Of a DNA stretch of 64,000 bases, positions 32,156 through 42,659 are shown in pieces. The stretch comes from Didemnitutus sp047777955 (GTDB lineage: Bacteria > Verrucomicrobiota > Verrucomicrobiia > Opitutales > Opitutaceae). The notes under the pieces were generated by a model, which was not told the origin of the DNA, searched no databases, and was given only the letters and a program-made list of their open reading frames with translations. The position numbers were made by a program, and so were the translations under genes. Where the stretch lies: positions 3,658,001 to 3,722,000 of the forward strand of contig NZ_CP180537.1 of the NCBI RefSeq assembly GCF_047777955.1. The letters are read 5' to 3'. Positions within the stretch are counted from its first letter, which is position 1; each line of letters starts with the position of its first letter.

Positions 32156-33004
32156 ATGAATTCCCTGCTCACCGACCGCGGCATACTCTGGCTCGGGACC
32201 CTGCTCTACCTGGCCGGGTTCGCGGTGGGCTGCATCCAGCTCCTGCGCAAGCAGCAGGCCACCGGCGAGCGCACGCTCCTGAACCTCCTCCTGGCCTTCG
32301 GCCTCGCGACCCAGACCGCCGGCCTCTACGTCCGCGGCCTGGCGCACGGCGGCTGCCCGCTCGGCAACCAGTTCGAGATCGTCCAGTTCGTCGCCTGGTC
32401 GGCCATGGTGCTCTACTTCATCGTCGGCCCGGCCTTCCGCGTCAGCCTGCTCGGCCTGTTCACCGCCGGCTACGCCGCCAGCCTCGCCGCCATCTCGCTG
32501 GCGCTCCCGCAATGGGACCTCACCCGCGGCACCAAGCTCTTCGGCAACAACCCCTGGATCGAGTTTCACGCCGCCCTCGCGGTCTTCAGCTACGGCGTCT
32601 TCGGGCTGCTGGCGCTGACGTCGATCATGCACCTGCTGCAGAACTGGGCGCTGAAGCACAAGCGCCTCGACGGCCTCTTCTGGTTCCTCCCGTCGGTGGT
32701 CCAGCTCGACCAGATCAACCAGCGCATGCTCATGGCCGGCGTCGGCCTGCTCACGATCTCGCTCGCGGTCGGCGCGTCCTGGTGGGTCCGCGACACCGCC
32801 TCCGTGCACTGGCCGAAGCTCCTCGTCACCCTTTCCGTCTGGGCCGTCTACGGCGGCGCCCTCGTCCTGCGCTGGCGCGGCTTCCTCTACGCCGTGCGGT
32901 TCTCCTGGACCTGCGTCGCGCTCTTCCTGCTGGCGATGCTGTCGCTCGGCCCGATCAACGCCAACCGCGAGTCGCATCGCGTGGAGCTGACCCCGGAGCG
33001 CTGA
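32156..33004 (+). CDS. HemX/CcsA-like cytochrome c assembly family membrane protein
   Basis: Polytopic inner-membrane protein, 282 residues and about eight spans, of the CcsA/CcmC/HemX superfamily that handles heme near the membrane. Visible features are GGCPLGNQFEIVQFVAW, EFHAALAVFSYGVFGLLALTSIMHLL and WWVRDTASVHWPKLLVTLSVW; the canonical tryptophan-rich WGxxWxWD motif is only partly kept. It precedes hemA by 3 bases, the gene order in which HemX modulates glutamyl-tRNA reductase level in other bacteria, so HemX-like is favoured over a true cytochrome c synthase. No ccsB is adjacent. Confidence 0.78.
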   Translation: MNSLLTDRGILWLGTLLYLAGFAVGCIQLLRKQQATGERTLLNLLLAFGLATQTAGLYVRGLAHGGCPLGNQFEIVQFVAWSAMVLYFIVGPAFRVSLLGLFTAGYAASLAAISLALPQWDLTRGTKLFGNNPWIEFHAALAVFSYGVFGLLALTSIMHLLQNWALKHKRLDGLFWFLPSVVQLDQINQRMLMAGVGLLTISLAVGASWWVRDTASVHWPKLLVTLSVWAVYGGALVLRWRGFLYAVRFSWTCVALFLLAMLSLGPINANRESHRVELTPER

Positions 33005-33007
33005 GCC

Positions 33008-34071
33008 ATGCAGAGCCCTTCGCCCGTCCTCGTTCTCTTCGGCGCCAGCCACCACACTGCGCCCCTGGCGGTGCGCGAACGCCTCGCGTTCGACGAGGCG
33101 CGCGCCCAGCAGCTCGCCGAGCGCCTGCGCGCCACGCCGGGCGTGCGCGAGTTCGCCCTGCTCAACACCTGCAACCGGGTCGAGCTCTACGGCGTGGCCG
33201 AGAGCCCCGACACCGCCGAGGCCGTCCGCCGCACCCTCAGCGACGTCACCGGCTGCGCCCCGGCCGAGCTCGAGGGCGTCGTCGTCCGCCGCGACAACCA
33301 CGACGCCATCGCACACCTCTTCGAGGTCGCCTCCGGCCTCGACTCGCAAATCGTCGGCGAGGTCGAGATCCTCGGCCAGGTGAAGAGCGCCTACGACAAG
33401 GCGCTCGAGCGCAAGTGGACCGGCCCGGTCCTGAACCGCGTTTTCCAGAAAACCTTCCAGGCCGCGAAGCACATCCGCACCAACACCGCCATCGGCGCCG
33501 GCCAGGTCAGCATCGCCACCGTCGCGGTCGACCTCGCGGGCAAGATCTTCGGCGACCTCGCCGCCACCAAGGTCCTCGTCGTCGGCGCGGGCGAGATCGG
33601 CCTGAAGACCGCCCAGGCCTTCCAGAGCCGCGGCACCCAGTCCATCACCGTGGCCAGCCGCACGCTCTCGCGCGCCGAGGAGACCGCCGCCGCCGCCGGC
33701 GGCTGGGCCGCGACCATGGCCGAGCTGCCGGAGCTGCTCGCCGCCTCCGACGTCGTCGCCAGCTCGACCAGCTCGCCGAACGCCGTCATCACCCGCGACC
33801 TCGCCGCCGCCGCGATGAAGAAGCGCGTCGGCCGCCCCTCTTCCTCATCGACCTCGCGCTGCCGCGCGACATCGAGCCGGAGTGCGCCGGGCTCTCCGGC
33901 GTCTACGTCTACAATCTCGACGACCTCGCGCAGATCGCGGAGTCCAACCTGGCCCAGCGCCAGGCCGAGGTCGCGAAGTGCCGCGCCATCCTCGCCGAGC
34001 GCACCGCGCAGCTCTGGCCGGCGGTCGCCCACTCGCTCGGCACGAGCCACGCGGTCAAGCCGGGCGCCTGA
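33008..34071 (+). CDS. hemA: Glutamyl-tRNA reductase HemA, frame broken once
   Basis: First enzyme of C5 tetrapyrrole synthesis, reducing glutamyl-tRNA to glutamate-1-semialdehyde. N-terminal catalytic domain: GASHHTAPLAVRERLAF, LLNTCNRVELYG with the catalytic Cys, and GLDSQIVGEVEILGQVK; NADPH domain: VLVVGAGEIGLKTAQAF. The frame breaks at the C-run 33835-33838; one extra C continues GRP with LFLIDLALPRDIEPECAG and on to YNLDDLAQIAESNLAQRQAE. Repaired length is 354 residues. The C-terminal dimerisation domain is shorter than in well-studied HemA, ending soon after the spinal helix. Confidence 0.9.
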
Positions 34072-34119
34072 GCGCGACCCGCGCGCGGCACCGGCCGTGC
34101 GGTCGTCACCGGCCGGCGC

Positions 34120-36428
34120 TCACGCCGCCAAGTTCGCGCGCGCCGCGATCTTTTCCCGGGCGCGCAGCAGCGCCTCGGCCAGCGCCGGGGGCTTGATCGG
34201 CTTGGCGAGGTAGTCGTCCATGCCGGCCGCGAGGCAGCGCTCGCGGTCGCCCGGCATGGCGTTGGCGGTCAGGGCGATGATCCACGGGCGCGCGGCGGGA
34301 GACGGATACAGGCGCGTGAGTTGCGCCGCCGCCTCGAGCCCGTCCATCTCGGGCATCTGCACGTCGAGCAGGATCACGTCGTAGCGCTGCCGGCGCACGG
34401 CCTCGAGCACCTCGAGGCCGTTGGCCGCCACGTCGGCGCGGTAGCCGAGGTTTTTCAGCAGGTGGAGCGCGACCTTCTGGTTGACCGGATTGTCCTCGGC
34501 CAGCAGCAGGCGCTCGCCGTGCTGGAATTCCGCCTCGGTCAGGCCCGCCGGCGGCACCACGGCGGGCGCCGCCGGGGCGGCGTCGGCCTCCGAACGGGGT
34601 CCCAGCACGCGCGCCAGCGTCTCGACCAGCGCCGAGGGCTTCACCGGTTTCATCAGGTTCGCGGCAAAGAGTCCGGACGGCACGCGGTTGCCCACCGACG
34701 ACAGCAGGACCAGCGGCAGTTGTTCGGCGGAGAGGAAGCCCCGGATGGATTCGGCCAGCGTCTGGCCGTCCATCCCCGGCATCTGCATGTCGAGCACGGC
34801 GACGTCGAAATGCCGTCCCGTGCGCAGCAGGGCGAGCGCCTCCTGCGGGTCGGCCACCGCGTGCGGCACCATGCCCCAGCCCTTGGCCAGCTCGCCCAGG
34901 ATCCGCAGGTTGGTCGCGTTGTCGTCGACCATCAGCAGGTGGCGGCCGCCGAGCGTGGCCCGGGCGGGGTTGACGAACGGCCGCGGCTTGCTCGCCGCCG
35001 CCTCGAGCTTGAGGGTGAAGGTGAAGGTGGAGCCCACGCCGGGCGTGCTCTCCACCCACATGCGGCCCTCCATCAGCTCGGCGAGGCGCCTGCTGATGGC
35101 GAGGCCGAGCCCGGTCCCACCGTATTTGCGCGTCGTCGTGGCGTCGACCTGCGTGAACGACTGGAACAGCCGCCCGATCGCCTCCGCCGGAATCCCGATG
35201 CCGGTGTCCCGCACCGCGAAGCGGAGCTCGACCCGGCCGTCGTGGGCGGCTTCCGGCTTCACCGTCAGCACGACCTCGCCCCGCTCGGTGAACTTGACCG
35301 CGTTGCCGAGCAGGTTGACCATGATCTGGCGCAGCCGGACGGCGTCGCCGCGGACGTTGTTCGGCACGCCGTCGGCGATCTCGTAAAGCAGGTCGATGTG
35401 CTTCTCGGCCGCCTTGGCCGCGAGCACGTCGAGCGCGCCCTCGACGCACTCGCGGAGGGAGAACTCCGCGCTCTCCAGCTCCATCCGGCCGGACTCGATC
35501 TTCGAGAAGTCGAGAATGTCGTTGATGATCGTGAGCAGCGCCTCGCCGCTGGCGCGGATCGTCTCCGCGAACTCCCGCTGCTCGCGGGTGAGCGGCGAGT
35601 CGAGCAGCAGGCTCGTCATTCCGATCACGCCGTTCATCGGCGTGCGGATCTCGTGGCTCATCATGGCGAGGAACTGGCTCTTGGCCTGGCTGGCGAGGTT
35701 GGCTTCGACCGCCGATTGCTGGGCGCGCGCGATCAGCTCCTCCAGCTGCTCGTTGAGGGAAGCCGCGGCCTCCATGGCCGCATGCCGCTCCTCCTCGCGC
35801 TGTTTTTTCTCCGTGATGTCGACGACGGTGGAGACCTGCTCGAACGGCCCGAAGCTCACGGGACGGCACGCCCGCACCGTCAGCTCGCACCACCGCGCCG
35901 ACCCGTCCGGCCGGAGGTAGCGTTTCTCCATCGTGTAATGATCGATCTCGCGCCGCTGCAGCCGCTCCTCGTTGGCCACCTGCCGGGCCCAGTCGTCGGG
36001 ATGTGTCACGGCGCGGAACGCCGCGGGATCGAGCGCCTGCGTGCGGTCCAGGCCGCTGAGGCGCAGCACGGCGTCGTTGATCCAGCTCTCGGTCCGCTCC
36101 CCTGGCGCACCCAGCTCACGCCCATCGGCAGGGCGTTGAGGATGAAACGCAGCTGGGCTTCCCGGCGGGTCATCTCGTTCGTCATCCGTTCCGCCAGCAC
36201 GACGGATTGCCGGTGGGCACGCACGATCGCCCACACCAGCGCCGCCGCGCCCAGCGTCGACACGGCGCCAACGCCGAGCAGGAAGCCGATCGGCACCGCA
36301 TCGAACGAGGGCAACCAGGTCCGCTCGGTCGCCACGAGCGCCAGGGTCGCGCCCGCGCCGGCCGCCAGCGTCAAAGCCGGCAGCCACCGGCTGCGCAGGA
36401 GGCGGCTGGAAAGGGCACGGAAGGGCAT
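34120..36428 (-). CDS. Hybrid sensor histidine kinase (2 TM, PAS, HisKA, HATPase, two REC), frame broken once
   Basis: Membrane-bound hybrid kinase, ~769 residues after repair. Two hydrophobic helices at ~15-35 and ~45-65 enclose only a short loop, so it probably senses in the membrane or cytoplasm. A PAS/PAC unit follows (FILNALPMGVSW to VVDITEKK), then a helical linker, HisKA with the phospho-acceptor in MMSHEIRTPMNG, HATPase with N-box NLLGNAVKF and G-boxes DTGIGIP and GTGLGLAIS, REC1 (LLMVDDNATN, DMQMPGMDG) and REC2 (LLLAEDNPVN, DVQMPEMDG). The frame breaks at C-run 36099-36102 (one base short) inside the PAS domain. The domains from HisKA on are very close to those of the upstream neighbour, showing tandem duplication. 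No output partner is adjacent. Confidence 0.85.
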
Positions 36429-36495
36429 TCCGCCCTCCCATCGGCACAACGGCCGCCAACCTGACTGCAAAACGCCGGGCGCCCCGCGGCGGCGC

Positions 36496-39400
36496 TCACG
36501 GGGCCGGGGGCGCGTGACGGCGCTGGCGCAGGGCCGCGATCGCCCGCTCGAGGGCCGCGCCGAGGTCCGCCTTCTTGATCGGCTTGCTCAGGTAATCGTC
36601 CATGCCGGCGGCGAGGCAGATCTCCCGGTCGCCCTGCATCGCATTTGCCGTCAGCGCGATCAACCAGGGTCGCGTCGCCGGGTCCGGACGCGCGGCGGTC
36701 AAGCGGCGCGCCACCTCGAGGCCGTCGAGGTCCGGCATCTGGACGTCGAGCAGCACGACGTCGTAGGCGCGCTGCTCGAGCGCCTCGAGGGCCGCGTAGC
36801 CGTTGTCCACCACCTCGGCCGAGTAACCGAGGCTGGCGAGCAGGTGCAGCGCGACCTTCTGGTTCACGACGTTGTCCTCCGCCAGCAGCAGGCGCTGGGG
36901 CCGCGTGCCCGGCGCCACCGGCAGCGCCGGCGCAACGTCGGGCGGGCGCGCGGTCGCGCCCAGGCAGCGCGCGATGGCCTCGAGCAGCGCATCGGCCTTC
37001 GCCGGCTTCGTCAGCGCGGCCACGAAGAGTCCCGGCGGGGGACGCTGCCCGATCGACGACAGCAGGATGAGCGGCATCTCGCGCGCCGTCCCCGCCTGGG
37101 TGAGCGCCTGGGCAAACGTCACCCCGTCCATCAGCGGCATGTGCATGTCGACGATGGCGGCGTCGAAGCGCTGTCCGGCCCGCAGCCACAGGAGGGCGGC
37201 GGCGCCGCTCTCCGCCGCCCGCGCCTGCATGCCCCAGCCCTGCGCGAGCCGGGTCAGGATCCGCCGGTTGGTCGGGTTGTCGTCGACGATGAGCAGGGTG
37301 CGGTTCGCCACCGACGACCGCGCATTCTGCTGGAAGGGCCGCGGCTTGCTCGGGAGGGCGTCGACCTTGATCGTGAAGCTGAAGGTCGAGCCGCGGCCCG
37401 GCTCGCTCTCGACCCACATGCGCCCGCCCATCAGCTCGGCGAGGCGCTTGCTGATGGCGAGGCCAAGCCCGGTCCCGCCGTATTTGCGCGTCGTCGTGGC
37501 GTCGACCTGCGTGAACGACTGGAACAGCCGCCCGACCGCGTCCGCCGCGATCCCGATGCCCGTGTCCCGCACGGAAAACACCAGCTCGAGGGGCGTCACC
37601 TCGCCCGGCCGCGGCCGCGGCGACCCCTCCGCCACGCCGACCGACAGCACCACCTCGCCGTGCTCGGTGAACTTCACCGCGTTGCCCGTGAGGTTGACCA
37701 GGACCTGCCGGAGGCGGGCGGCGTCGCCGCGCACCGCCATCGGCGTGCCGTCGGCGATCTCGTAAAGCAGGTCGAGCTGCTTCTCGCCCGCGCGCGGCGC
37801 GAGCACGTCGAGCGCGGACTCCACGCAGTCGCGCAGCACGAATTCCGCGCTCTCGATCTCCATCCGTCCCGACTCGATCTTCGAGAAGTCCAGGATGTCG
37901 TTGATGATCGTCAGCAGGGCATCGCCGCTGGTGCGGATCGTCTCGGCGAACTCGCGCTGCTCGGCGTCGAGCCGGGTCTCGAGCAGCAATCCGGTCATGC
38001 CGATGATGCCGTTCATCGGCGTGCGGATCTCGTGGCTCATGACCGCGAGGAACTGGCTCTTGGCCTGGTTGGCCTGCTGCGCCTCGTGGGCCGCCCGCTC
38101 CGCCCGCTCGTTCGCCCGCGCGAGCTCCGCCTGGGTGTCCTTCAGGGCCGTGATGTCCACCAGGGCGTTCAGCTCCTGCACCGGCCGGCCCGCCGGGTCG
38201 CGGTAGAGCTGACGCGAGAGCTGCACCCACGTCATGCCGCCATCGGGCTTGAGGTAGCGCTTTTCCAGCGTGAAGCGGTCGATGGCGCCCGCCTGCATCT
38301 GCACCATCAGCTCCGCCTGCCGCCGGGCATCCTCGGGATGCGTGACCCGGTCGAAGGCCGCCTGGTCCTTCGATTGCTCGCGGGGCACGCCGGTGATGCG
38401 CACGTGCTCGGCGTTGACCATGCGCGTCTCGTCCCGCCCCGGCACGGCCCACGACAGGCCCACCGGCACCGATTCGAAAATGAAGCGGAAGAGCGCCTCC
38501 TGTTGCTGGAGCTTCTGTTCCGTGCGTTTCAGCGCGGACACATCGACCACGACGGAGATCTCCTGCAACAGCCGTCCCTGCGCGTCGCGGAACGCGCGGA
38601 CGTGCAGGATGCACCAGCACTCGCTCCCGTCCGGCCGCATGTAGCGCTTCTCGAGGGTGAACTGCTCGGTCTCGCCCCGGCGCAGCCGCGCGTAGGCCTC
38701 CTGCTGCCGCCGCCAGTCGTCCGGCGGCGTCACCGCCTCGAAGTTCGCGTTGTCGAGCGCCTGCGCCCGGGTGAGGCCGCTCAGCGCGACCACCGTATCG
38801 TTCACCCAGCGGCGCTCGCCGCCGCCCGCGAACGATTCCCACGCCACGCCGACCGGCAGGCTGTTCAGGATGAAACGGAAAAGCTCCTCCCGCCGGGCCA
38901 GCTCCGCCTCCGCCTGCTTGCGCGCGGTGATGTCGAGCTGGATCGACATGAACCCCGTGATCGCGCCCTGGGCGTCGCGCAGGGGCTGCATCTCGAAATC
39001 CGTCCAGATCGCCCGGCCGTCCTTGCCGTAGCAGAGCAGCTCGCCATGCGTCGGCCGGCCCTCTCGGGCCGCGCGCGTGATCTCGGCCAGCGCGCGCCGG
39101 CCGGTCTCGGGGCCCTCAGCAGCCCGGGGGCAAACCGGCCGCGAGCCTCATCGAGGGTGTAGCCGAAAAGGCGGCTGAAGCCCTCGTTGAGCCAGACCAC
39201 GTTGCCCGCGGGATCGGCCAGGCCGACGGCATTGGCCGTGTGGCTGGCCACGAGCGCCAGCCGCTGCGCCTCCGCCTCCGTGCGCCGCAGGTCGGTCGTC
39301 ATTTGCTCGGCCAGACGCAGCGCGCGCGAACGGGACGTCGTCAGGACCCGGGTCAGACCCGTGCCGAGCAGCGCGACCACCAGGCCGCCGAACAAGAGCA

Positions 39401-40355
39401 GCTGCGGCGTCCGGGAACGTCCGGCCGCATCGAAGCTCGGCCGCGTCCGCACCCGGAGGGTCATGGGCTGCCCGTAGAGCGAGAGCGGCAGCGTCTTCGC
39501 GAAGGTCGGTTCCCCCGCGGACGGCGTCGCGGGCGCCGCACCGGCGGGCGCGGCATCGCCGTGGTTCAGCAGCACCGCGCCGTTCGCGTCGGCGCCCTGC
39601 ACGAGCTCGAACTCGAGCTGGTCGTCGACCACTTCGCTCGCCTGCTCCACTAGGTGATCCAGCCGCAGGGCCGCATAGACCCAGCCGTGAAGCGCCCCGA
39701 CACGCGGGCCGGAGGCCGCCCCATCCGGGCCGCGGAATACCGGCAGAAACAGCAGGAAACCGGGGGCGTCCTCCCGGCCGACGATGAGATTGATCTTGCC
39801 CGACAACGCGAGGCGACCGGTCTGGAGCGACAGCTCCGCCGCCGCCCGGCGATTGGTGCCCGCGCCGATGTCCACGCCCAACGCGCGGTCGTTGAGGTCG
39901 GCGGGAGCGATTGCCGCCACGAGCCAGAGCTCGTCGTGCGGGCTGTCCATCTGCGCCGCGTAATGCGGGTAACCCGCTCGCCGGCGTTCCGCGACGAATG
40001 CCGGGGCGTCCGCCCGCGCCACCGGTTTGACGAAGCCCAGCCCGACGACGCCGTTGCCCAGGTAGGGGATCTCCCGCGCCACGTGCTCGCTCCATTCCGC
40101 CGCGCCCGGCAAGCCCCGCTGCCCCGCCAGGGCCGCCAAGCCGGAGAGCGACTGTTCCGTGGGCCGGAAAAGGTTCTCGATGCCCGCCGCCAGCCGTGCG
40201 GCCAGGCGGTCAAAGCGATCCGCCTCGATCCGCCGCAACTCGATGCGCACCAGCCACCACCCGGCGAAGGCGAGCGCCAGCGAGAGACCGCCCACCAGCA
40301 GCGTCAACCGCCAGCTCGCGTCGCTCGTGGCGAGGGTGGATTCACGCCGAAGCAT
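36496..40355 (-). CDS. Hybrid sensor histidine kinase with CHASE domain, three PAS and two REC domains, frame broken once
   Basis: Large sensor kinase, ~1286 residues after repair. The N-terminal membrane helix (~16-37) is followed by a periplasmic CHASE-like domain (~40-230; VGLGFVKPVARADAPAF, AGYPHY, FLLFLPVFRG), a second helix near 305 (LLLFGGLVVALLGTGL), then three PAS/PAC units (~345-475, ~490-600, ~620-730), HisKA (VMSHEIRTPMNG ~768), HATPase (NLTGNAVKF, DTGIGIA, GTGLGLAIS), REC1 (LLIVDDNPTN) and REC2 (LLLAEDNVVN). The frame breaks in the first PAS at the plus-strand C-run 39113-39115; one added base joins APGLL to GPETGRRALAE. CHASE domains bind small extracellular ligands in other kinases; the ligand here is unknown. 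Its kinase core is the paralogue of the next gene. Confidence 0.85.
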
Positions 40356-40400
40356 CGTCCTTCAGGATGCTCCAGGGCCGGCCGGTCGCCAGTTCTTTTT

Positions 40401-41567
40401 CTAGGTCAGGTGCCGCCCCACCCAGTCGGCGGCACTGCCCTGCGTCGGCGCATGCAGCAGCGCGCGCAAGTGGGCCGCCAGCTCGCGCGTCCGGGCGGCG
40501 CGCGCCGGATCGCCCAGGCAGGCGCGCAGCTGGGCCGCCAGCGCTGCCGGCGTCGCCGCGCCTTGGATGAACTCCGGATACATCGCCTCCTTGAGCAGCA
40601 GGTTCGCGATGCCGATGAACTCCACCTTCACGATCAGGCGGCCGAGGAAATACGTCAGCGGATCGGTCTTGTAGGTCAGCGCCCCCGGCAGGCCGGCCAG
40701 CGCGCACTCGAGCGACATCGTGCCGCTCGCGGTCAGCACCGCGGCGCCCCCGACCGGCGCGCCGCCGCCGGCGCGCAACTCGACCCGCGCACCGACCGGC
40801 GACGCGGCCTGGAGCGTCGCGAGCAGCGCGCGGATCTCCTCGCTCGGATACAACGCCACGGCGCGCCGCTCACCGCCCGCCGCGGCGAAAGCCTCGAGCA
40901 ACACCGGGAACAGGCGCTTCACCAGCGCGCGCCGGCTGCCGGGCAGCAGCAGCACCGGCCCCGCCGGATCGAAGGCGACCGGGAGCTGGTAGTCGGGCGA
41001 AAGGAACGGGTGCCCGACAAACTCGACCGGCAGCGTCGTGTCGGCATAGGCCGCCGGCTCGAAGGGAAAGATCGCCGCCACGCCGTCGAGGTGTTTCGCC
41101 ATCGCGAAGCGCCGCCCCGCGCGCGAGGCCCAGATCTGCGGGCTGATGTAGTAGAGCGCCCGGGTCGGCCCGCCCGCCTTGGCCGAGAAGCCGCGCTCGA
41201 ACAGCCCGCGCGCGATGCGGAGGTTCAGGCCCGACGAATCGACGAAGCACACCGCGCGCGGCCGGTGCTCGCCCACCCAGCGCACGACCTCGGCGATGAG
41301 CGCGCGGTAATACGAGAGCTGGGCCAGCACGGCGAAGCCCATCGTCGACCCGACCGTGAGGTCGCGCAGCAGCTGCGCCCCCGCCGCGGCCAGGCGCGGT
41401 CCGCCGAGCGCACAGACGCGGACGTCCGGCCGCTTCGCTCGCAACTCGCGCACCAGGCGCGCCGCGTGGGCGTCGCCGGAGTGCTCGGCCGCGACGACGA
41501 GCAGGTCCACCGCGCCGCCGAGCGGCGCGGGCAGGGTCGTGGTCGTGAGCGTGCCCGCGGACGCCAT
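40401..41567 (-). CDS. lpxB: Lipid-A-disaccharide synthase LpxB
   Basis: Peripheral inner-membrane glycosyltransferase that joins UDP-2,3-diacylglucosamine and lipid X in lipid A synthesis. It has 388 residues, with the family N-terminus VVAAEHSGDAHAARLVREL, then STMGFAVLAQLSYY, YYISPQIWASRAGR, VEFVGHPFL, LLLPGSRRALVKRLFPVLL and the donor-site ASGTMSLECALAGLPG. The start codon overlaps the stop of the upstream oxidoreductase gene by one base (translationally coupled). Confidence 0.95.
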   Translation of the reverse strand: MASAGTLTTTTLPAPLGGAVDLLVVAAEHSGDAHAARLVRELRAKRPDVRVCALGGPRLAAAGAQLLRDLTVGSTMGFAVLAQLSYYRALIAEVVRWVGEHRPRAVCFVDSSGLNLRIARGLFERGFSAKAGGPTRALYYISPQIWASRAGRRFAMAKHLDGVAAIFPFEPAAYADTTLPVEFVGHPFLSPDYQLPVAFDPAGPVLLLPGSRRALVKRLFPVLLEAFAAAGGERRAVALYPSEEIRALLATLQAASPVGARVELRAGGGAPVGGAAVLTASGTMSLECALAGLPGALTYKTDPLTYFLGRLIVKVEFIGIANLLLKEAMYPEFIQGAATPAALAAQLRACLGDPARAARTRELAAHLRALLHAPTQGSAADWVGRHLT

Positions 41568-42553
41568 CAGGATTTCTGCGCCCGGCGGATCTGGTCGGTG
41601 ATCGCGATCGCGACCTCGAGCGCCGACTTGCCGAGCGCGGCGCCGACCTTGGGCTGCTTCGCCTCGCCCACGCTCTCGAGGAAGTGCGCCAGCTCGATCG
41701 CCAGCGGCTCGCCCTTCTCGATCGGGATTTCATGCACCGGGATCGACGACGCGTCGCCGGCCTTGGCCAGACCGATCTTCAGCTTCACGCCGTAGGCGAT
41801 GATGTCGCTCTTCTTCACCAGGTGGCCCTTCTGGTTCATGAAATCGAGCGAGAGGTAGGCGTTGTCCTGGAAGACGCGGATCTCGCGGTTCTTCTTCAGG
41901 CTCATGCGCGACGCCGTCAGATTCGCCACGCAGCCGCTCTCGAACTCGATGCGGGCATTGGCGATGTCCTCGGTCTTGGAGAGGACGTTGATGCCCACGC
42001 TGTCGATCTTGCGGATGGGCGACTGCACGAGGGCGAGCACGATGCCGATGTCGTGGATCATCAGGTCGAGCACGACGCCGACCTCCGTGCCGCGCGTGGT
42101 ATAGGGCGCGAGGCGCTCCGTCGTGATGTATTGCGGCCGGCCGGTGTGCTTCTCGAGGTAGGCCATCACCGGGTTGAAATGCTCGATGTGGCCGACCTGC
42201 ACGATGCGGCCGGCCTTCTGCGCCGCGGCGAGCACGCGCTCGGCCTCCTCGAGCGAGGCGCAGAGCGGCTTCTCGATCAGCAGGTGGCAGCCCGCGGCCA
42301 GCAGCGGCAACGCGACCTGCTCGTGCAGGTCCGTCGGAACGACGACGCTGACCGCCTCGCAGGCGGCGCCGAGCTCGGCGAGCGTGGCGAAGCGCCGGCA
42401 GTTGTGCTTCGCGCAAATCTCCGCCGCGCGCGCGTCGCTCGTCTCGTAGATGCCGACCAGCTCGGCGTTCGGGAGCGACGCATAGATGCGCGCGTGGTGT
42501 TGGCCGAGCGAACCGACGCCGGCGACGCCGCACTTGATCTTGGACTTAGCCAT
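41567..42553 (-). CDS. Gfo/Idh/MocA-family sugar-nucleotide oxidoreductase
   Basis: NAD(P)-dependent dehydrogenase, 328 residues. The Rossmann motif is GVAGVGSLGQHHARIY; the catalytic-type segment is EKPLCASLEEAERV (EKP) and the second domain has HIEHFNPVMAYLE and DLMIHDIGIVLAL. It sits directly upstream of lpxB with a one-base overlap, which suggests an action on a UDP-sugar of lipid A synthesis. GnnA (UDP-GlcNAc 3-dehydrogenase, making 3-amino sugars for lipid A) is one known enzyme of this family with such a role, but the matching aminotransferase GnnB is not in the window. ATG 42553 (MAKSKIKCGV) is preferred over one 12 codons upstream. Confidence 0.85.
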   Translation of the reverse strand: MAKSKIKCGVAGVGSLGQHHARIYASLPNAELVGIYETSDARAAEICAKHNCRRFATLAELGAACEAVSVVVPTDLHEQVALPLLAAGCHLLIEKPLCASLEEAERVLAAAQKAGRIVQVGHIEHFNPVMAYLEKHTGRPQYITTERLAPYTTRGTEVGVVLDLMIHDIGIVLALVQSPIRKIDSVGINVLSKTEDIANARIEFESGCVANLTASRMSLKKNREIRVFQDNAYLSLDFMNQKGHLVKKSDIIAYGVKLKIGLAKAGDASSIPVHEIPIEKGEPLAIELAHFLESVGEAKQPKVGAALGKSALEVAIAITDQIRRAQKS

Positions 42554-42659
42554 GCGCGCGACGGTAGCGGGCGCGCCGCACGGGGCCATGCAAAAGATGC
42601 GGGGCGGCTTGCCGGCAAATCGCCCGTCGCCTCGCCCTACATTTTCGCCGGCGCGCGCC

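Noticed and set aside
34321..39162. A 1613-codon open frame on the plus strand
   Set aside because: It is antisense to the two histidine kinase genes, has a repetitive Arg/His/Leu-rich composition without any domain, and is explained by the codon bias of a G+C-rich genome.
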